Below the pieces are notes generated by a model. That model was not told where the DNA came from, did no database searches, and saw nothing but the letters and a program-made list of their open reading frames with translations. From contig CM077828.1 of NCBI GenBank assembly GCA_039720395.1, positions 23,354,717-23,418,716 of the forward strand: a stretch of DNA of 64,000 nucleotides, given 5' to 3'. Position numbers and translations under genes: made by a program. How positions within the stretch are numbered: position 1 is the first letter of the stretch; each line of letters begins with the position of its first letter. Positions 61,557-64,000 of the stretch are shown here, one piece after another. The stretch comes from Liquidambar formosana (taxonomy: Eukaryota; Streptophyta; Magnoliopsida; Saxifragales; Altingiaceae).

Positions 61557-61726
61557 AAAATATAAACAAGACTTGGGGCCATTTTAGAAATAATAGAAGT
61601 TATAAACCATTTTAGAAAAACTGTTTACCATAAAACTGGAAATAAGTTTTATTTTACTACAACTTTTGAAATAAGTGTGTAAACCACCATAGAATAGGAA
61701 ACGATAGGAAATGATCCGTGTTTCTT

Positions 61727-62654
61727 GACTCTAGTTATATATATTGGGATTTCTATACTGTGAATTGTAGGTTATAAGGTACATTGCACCAATTCACCCC
61801 AGGTACAAATACAAACCCCCATACATGATATTGATATAACTTATATCAACATGTTCTTACCAGGGACTATATGCATATATATATCTAGATAATTTCTCAT
61901 CCAAACGAAAAAATAAAATAAAAATAAAAAGGAAAGGGAAATGCCAAACCTGCCATTCTCACTTTACTCCATCCCGTTTGACTTGTGATATAGGTGATAT
62001 GGTATTATAAAAATAAATAATAAAAAAAGATATCGGTGATGTCCTCCATTTTATACAAGTCTTATCCCATCTACATTTGTTCCCCTAGTCTCTAAAATCT
62101 ACTTCATTATAGTAAGTTCTTGAGTTGAAAATGTACCTGTATCTCAATGGAAATCTATCGATTTCATAATTGAATCCCTGAAAAGCAAGAACAGAAGGTA
62201 TTGCAGATTCAGTCCAGTGTCACTTAAAATTTCGGATGCTGGATGAAACTACACTGTTTAAAAATGCCAATCATGCTGATATAGTGAGATGCAATGGTCG
62301 TTCTTGTACCATCAGATGGGCCTTTGCTTTTAGATTTAGCAAACCTCTCATAGCATTCAATCCCGACCAGCCTCAAATTGTTAATGCAGTTCAAAATATG
62401 CCATTGAACAAGCCAGGGTGAATCTAAATAAAGCAAAAAGATACAAAGGAAGACCTTCCTCAATCCTCCCTTTTTTTTTTTCCCTTCTTTTTTTTAACGA
62501 AAAAAGAGGACTTCAAGCATCATAAAGCAACCTAGCATCCTCAATCCTCCTTCAACAGACTAGGTATCAAGGCATATATTCCAAAAACCTATTTATCTCA
62601 TTAAATAGCATCAAATGCTTGAAATACACATACTTCTCTTCAAAAAAGGGAATT
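61727..62654. other. Spacer after the viral insertion
   Basis: It begins with kinase 3'-flank sequence (actctagttatatatatt). At about 61780-61860 there is a segment related to 1260-1345 and 14100-14165 that ends in a palindromic 'gatataacttatatc'. Overlapping open frames on both strands at 62224-62463 have no recognisable protein features. Confidence 0.4.
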
Positions 62655-63107
62655 TTAAGCTACATGATACAGCATGGAACCAAGGGTATGAGGCAAAAGA
62701 GGCAAAGATGGCATGGATTCTTTCTTCTTCTTTTTTTCTTCTTGGATAACAAGGAAACCTTTGGGCAAACCTTGGCCCAAGTAACACCCCACAATCCACA
62801 CGGACAAGGGAAGACCAAGGCCCATGAGAACTATGGAAACCTTGTTTGGGTGGCCCACAAGGGATAGAGTTGAACTCGCTTCCTGAGGCATGGTCCCTTG
62901 CCAACTGAGGTAACCCTTAGGGTTAGATGGCATGAATGCTACTTGTGGATGCTTCTTCATCCTTCTCAAACTAATGAGCTTTAGAGGACTTCTCCAAGTC
63001 TTCACTTCCAGTACTAGAGCTTTTACCCCAGAGTATGCACTTCCAGGAACCTTGATCAAAAGCTCATCCTCAACTAAGTTCTCTTCTATTTCCAAATGCC
63101 CTTCATC
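62655..63107 (-). CDS. Possible last exon of an unidentified minus-strand gene
   Basis: On the minus strand a good acceptor (ttaattacag) precedes an open frame from 63107 to the stop at 62655. It begins DEGHLEIEENLVEDELLIKV and continues with a basic stretch (LISLRRMKKHPQ). No domain was recognised. The lower half is hydrophobic and ends in low-complexity lysines, so the true exon may be shorter: a GT donor is possible near 63032. A poly(A) signal was not identified. Confidence 0.25.
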   Translation of the reverse strand, partial: DEGHLEIEENLVEDELLIKVPGSAYSGVKALVLEVKTWRSPLKLISLRRMKKHPQVAFMPSNPKGYLSWQGTMPQEASSTLSLVGHPNKVSIVLMGLGLPLSVWIVGCYLGQGLPKGFLVIQEEKKKKKESMPSLPLLPHTLGSMLYHVA

Positions 63108-63842
63108 CTGTAATTAAATGGGGCAATCAGCTGTATTACCTTCAGTGGACCAGAAGAGAATACAATATGAGAGCTTCCTAGTTTATAAACAGACGGGAAC
63201 AAAGGATCCATAACTGTACTCCATGAATTTTATCACTAATGGGAGGATAACTCAAATTAATAAAGGGGAAAAGATAAAAATGAATTCTTAATACTTGCTT
63301 AAGCCTTGAAAGAATAAAACACCATGCTATTGAAAAACTCAGATTTAGTACTAAAACTCAAAATGCTTGAGTAGTTTACACGATAGCTTCGAATTCGGCC
63401 AATAAACTTGGCTAACAAAACCTGCAAGATGATAAACAGTGTGATAGTGAAAAAGTGTGATAGCTTTTGATCTGCCACTCATATTGACTGCAGGTTCCCT
63501 AAGGCACACATAGTGCAAACTGCTAACGTGATGACATCTAAAGTCCAATATATGGTACACCTTTGGAATTAGGAGTTCCACCAAAGAGCATATATCCATC
63601 AAACAATTCTGAGTTCCCAACTATGTGATCAACACTGGTTCCTGAAAATTACTTCATCCAATAGTCATGACCATCAATTACTAGATGGTAGGCACTCAGC
63701 AAATCCCTATCAGTCATATGCATCTAAGCCATGCTAAGGTACAAAATTCCATTTAAAGCACAACAAACTCAAAGCACTGTTACAACTACTACTCTCCTAA
63801 AAGGCAAAAAGAAGCAGCTTTGCTAGGAGAAACAAAATATAC
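63108..63842. other. Possible intron or spacer on the right edge
   Basis: Non-coding on the + strand. A minus-strand open frame at 63351-63620 shows no protein-like pattern. Confidence 0.3.
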
Positions 63843-64000
63843 CATTAAATTAGCGTCATTCCCTTCCATGTTCTGACCATTTTTTAGGTTGCTTATGATG
63901 ACTTTAAGTTGCTTCTTAGCCTTGGCCCTTGCTGAGCGTCGTTCAGCACATTGTGCTGCAGTAACATCCAAAAGACAAGCCACACAAAGGGTCCTCATGT
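63843..64000 (-). CDS. Possible exon of an unidentified minus-strand gene, cut by the window edge
   Basis: The minus strand is open from the window edge to a possible donor (ATG|GTATAT) at 63842. It encodes TAAQCAERRSARAKAKKQLK, a basic, alpha-helix-forming segment, followed by NGQNMEGNDANLM. No family was recognised. It may belong to the same gene as 62655-63107. Confidence 0.3.

Larger units (their letters stand above)
50366..61716 (+). mobile_element. Endogenous caulimovirid (pararetrovirus) insertion, 11.35 kb, decayed
   Basis: A long A-rich plus strand carries, in order, a tRNA-iMet primer site, broken coiled-coil ORFs, a movement-protein-like region, a coat protein with a zinc knuckle, aspartic protease, reverse transcriptase, RNase H, an extra ORF, a TATA box with a poly(A) signal, and more ORFs. 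There is no integrase and there are no LTRs, which fits Caulimoviridae and not Ty1 or Ty3. Host DNA flanks both sides, with GTGTTTCTTG duplicated (50356-50365 and 61717-61726) but present once in the paralogue at about 41777. Many stops and frameshifts make it non-functional. The genus was not determined. Confidence 0.85.

Noticed and set aside
50366..61716. Ty3-type LTR retrotransposon
   Set aside because: No LTR pair, no integrase and no 5-bp duplication. Gene order and the tRNA-iMet site with a TATA plus poly(A) layout fit a caulimovirid.
62224..62463. Overlapping 61- and 79-codon frames on opposite strands
   Set aside because: Neither shows domain-like sequence, splice support or repetition elsewhere. 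Chance frames in spacer.

Overview
The window is nuclear DNA of a flowering plant, almost certainly a eudicot. Genes have AT-rich GT-AG introns, there is a SCAPER-type housekeeping gene and an LRR-XII receptor-kinase cluster, and the spaces between are filled with plant LTR retrotransposons, MITEs, a LINE relic and an endogenous caulimovirid. There are no bacterial features, tRNA genes or CRISPR arrays. I cannot name the species from the sequence.

Layout. 1-2274: upstream spacer with a 360-bp Mutator-type MITE (447-806). 2275-12344 (+): an eight-exon gene for a plant homologue of SCAPER, all introns in phase 0, with one missing base in exon 3. 12345-15510: spacer with internal tandem repeats, then the broken 5' part of an LRR receptor kinase. 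15511-21831: a long probable solo LTR followed by a truncated copia-like element with its 3' LTR. 21832-24330: a duplicated non-coding block, a LINE relic and a copia pol scrap. 24505-27854: two separated exons of a brassinosteroid-signalling-kinase (BSK) pseudogene, with a solo LTR (25958-27255) in the intron between them. 28171-31847: a young, complete, non-autonomous LTR retrotransposon. 32800-45700: an accumulation of duplicated spacer modules, with a solo LTR at 34321-35603. 45781-49802 (+): the best-preserved LRR-XII receptor kinase, two exons, frameshifted in the activation segment, with a second Mutator-type MITE in its intron. 50366-61716: an 11.35-kb decayed endogenous pararetrovirus inside the kinase's 3' flank. 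61727-64000: spacer, and possibly exons of an unidentified minus-strand gene.

How the parts relate. The spacer downstream of SCAPER, the kinase upstream region, the kinase and its 3' flank form a unit that was duplicated repeatedly and then eroded. Copies survive as a truncated kinase (14690-15510), three spacer copies (about 36.6, 39.2 and 42.3 kb), a unit with upstream and downstream flanks but no gene (about 41.0-41.8 kb), and the main kinase. Transposons then landed in individual copies, and the untouched copies serve as empty-site references for two insertions.

The most unusual pattern is in four LTRs from at least two superfamilies. Each carries a cluster of a different short palindrome (GGCGGCTAGCCGCC, AGGATCGATCCT, TGCGTACGCA, TCAGTCGACTGA), and in every case a cluster lies roughly 90-200 bp upstream of the LTR's own TATA box. 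The position is shared and the palindrome is not.
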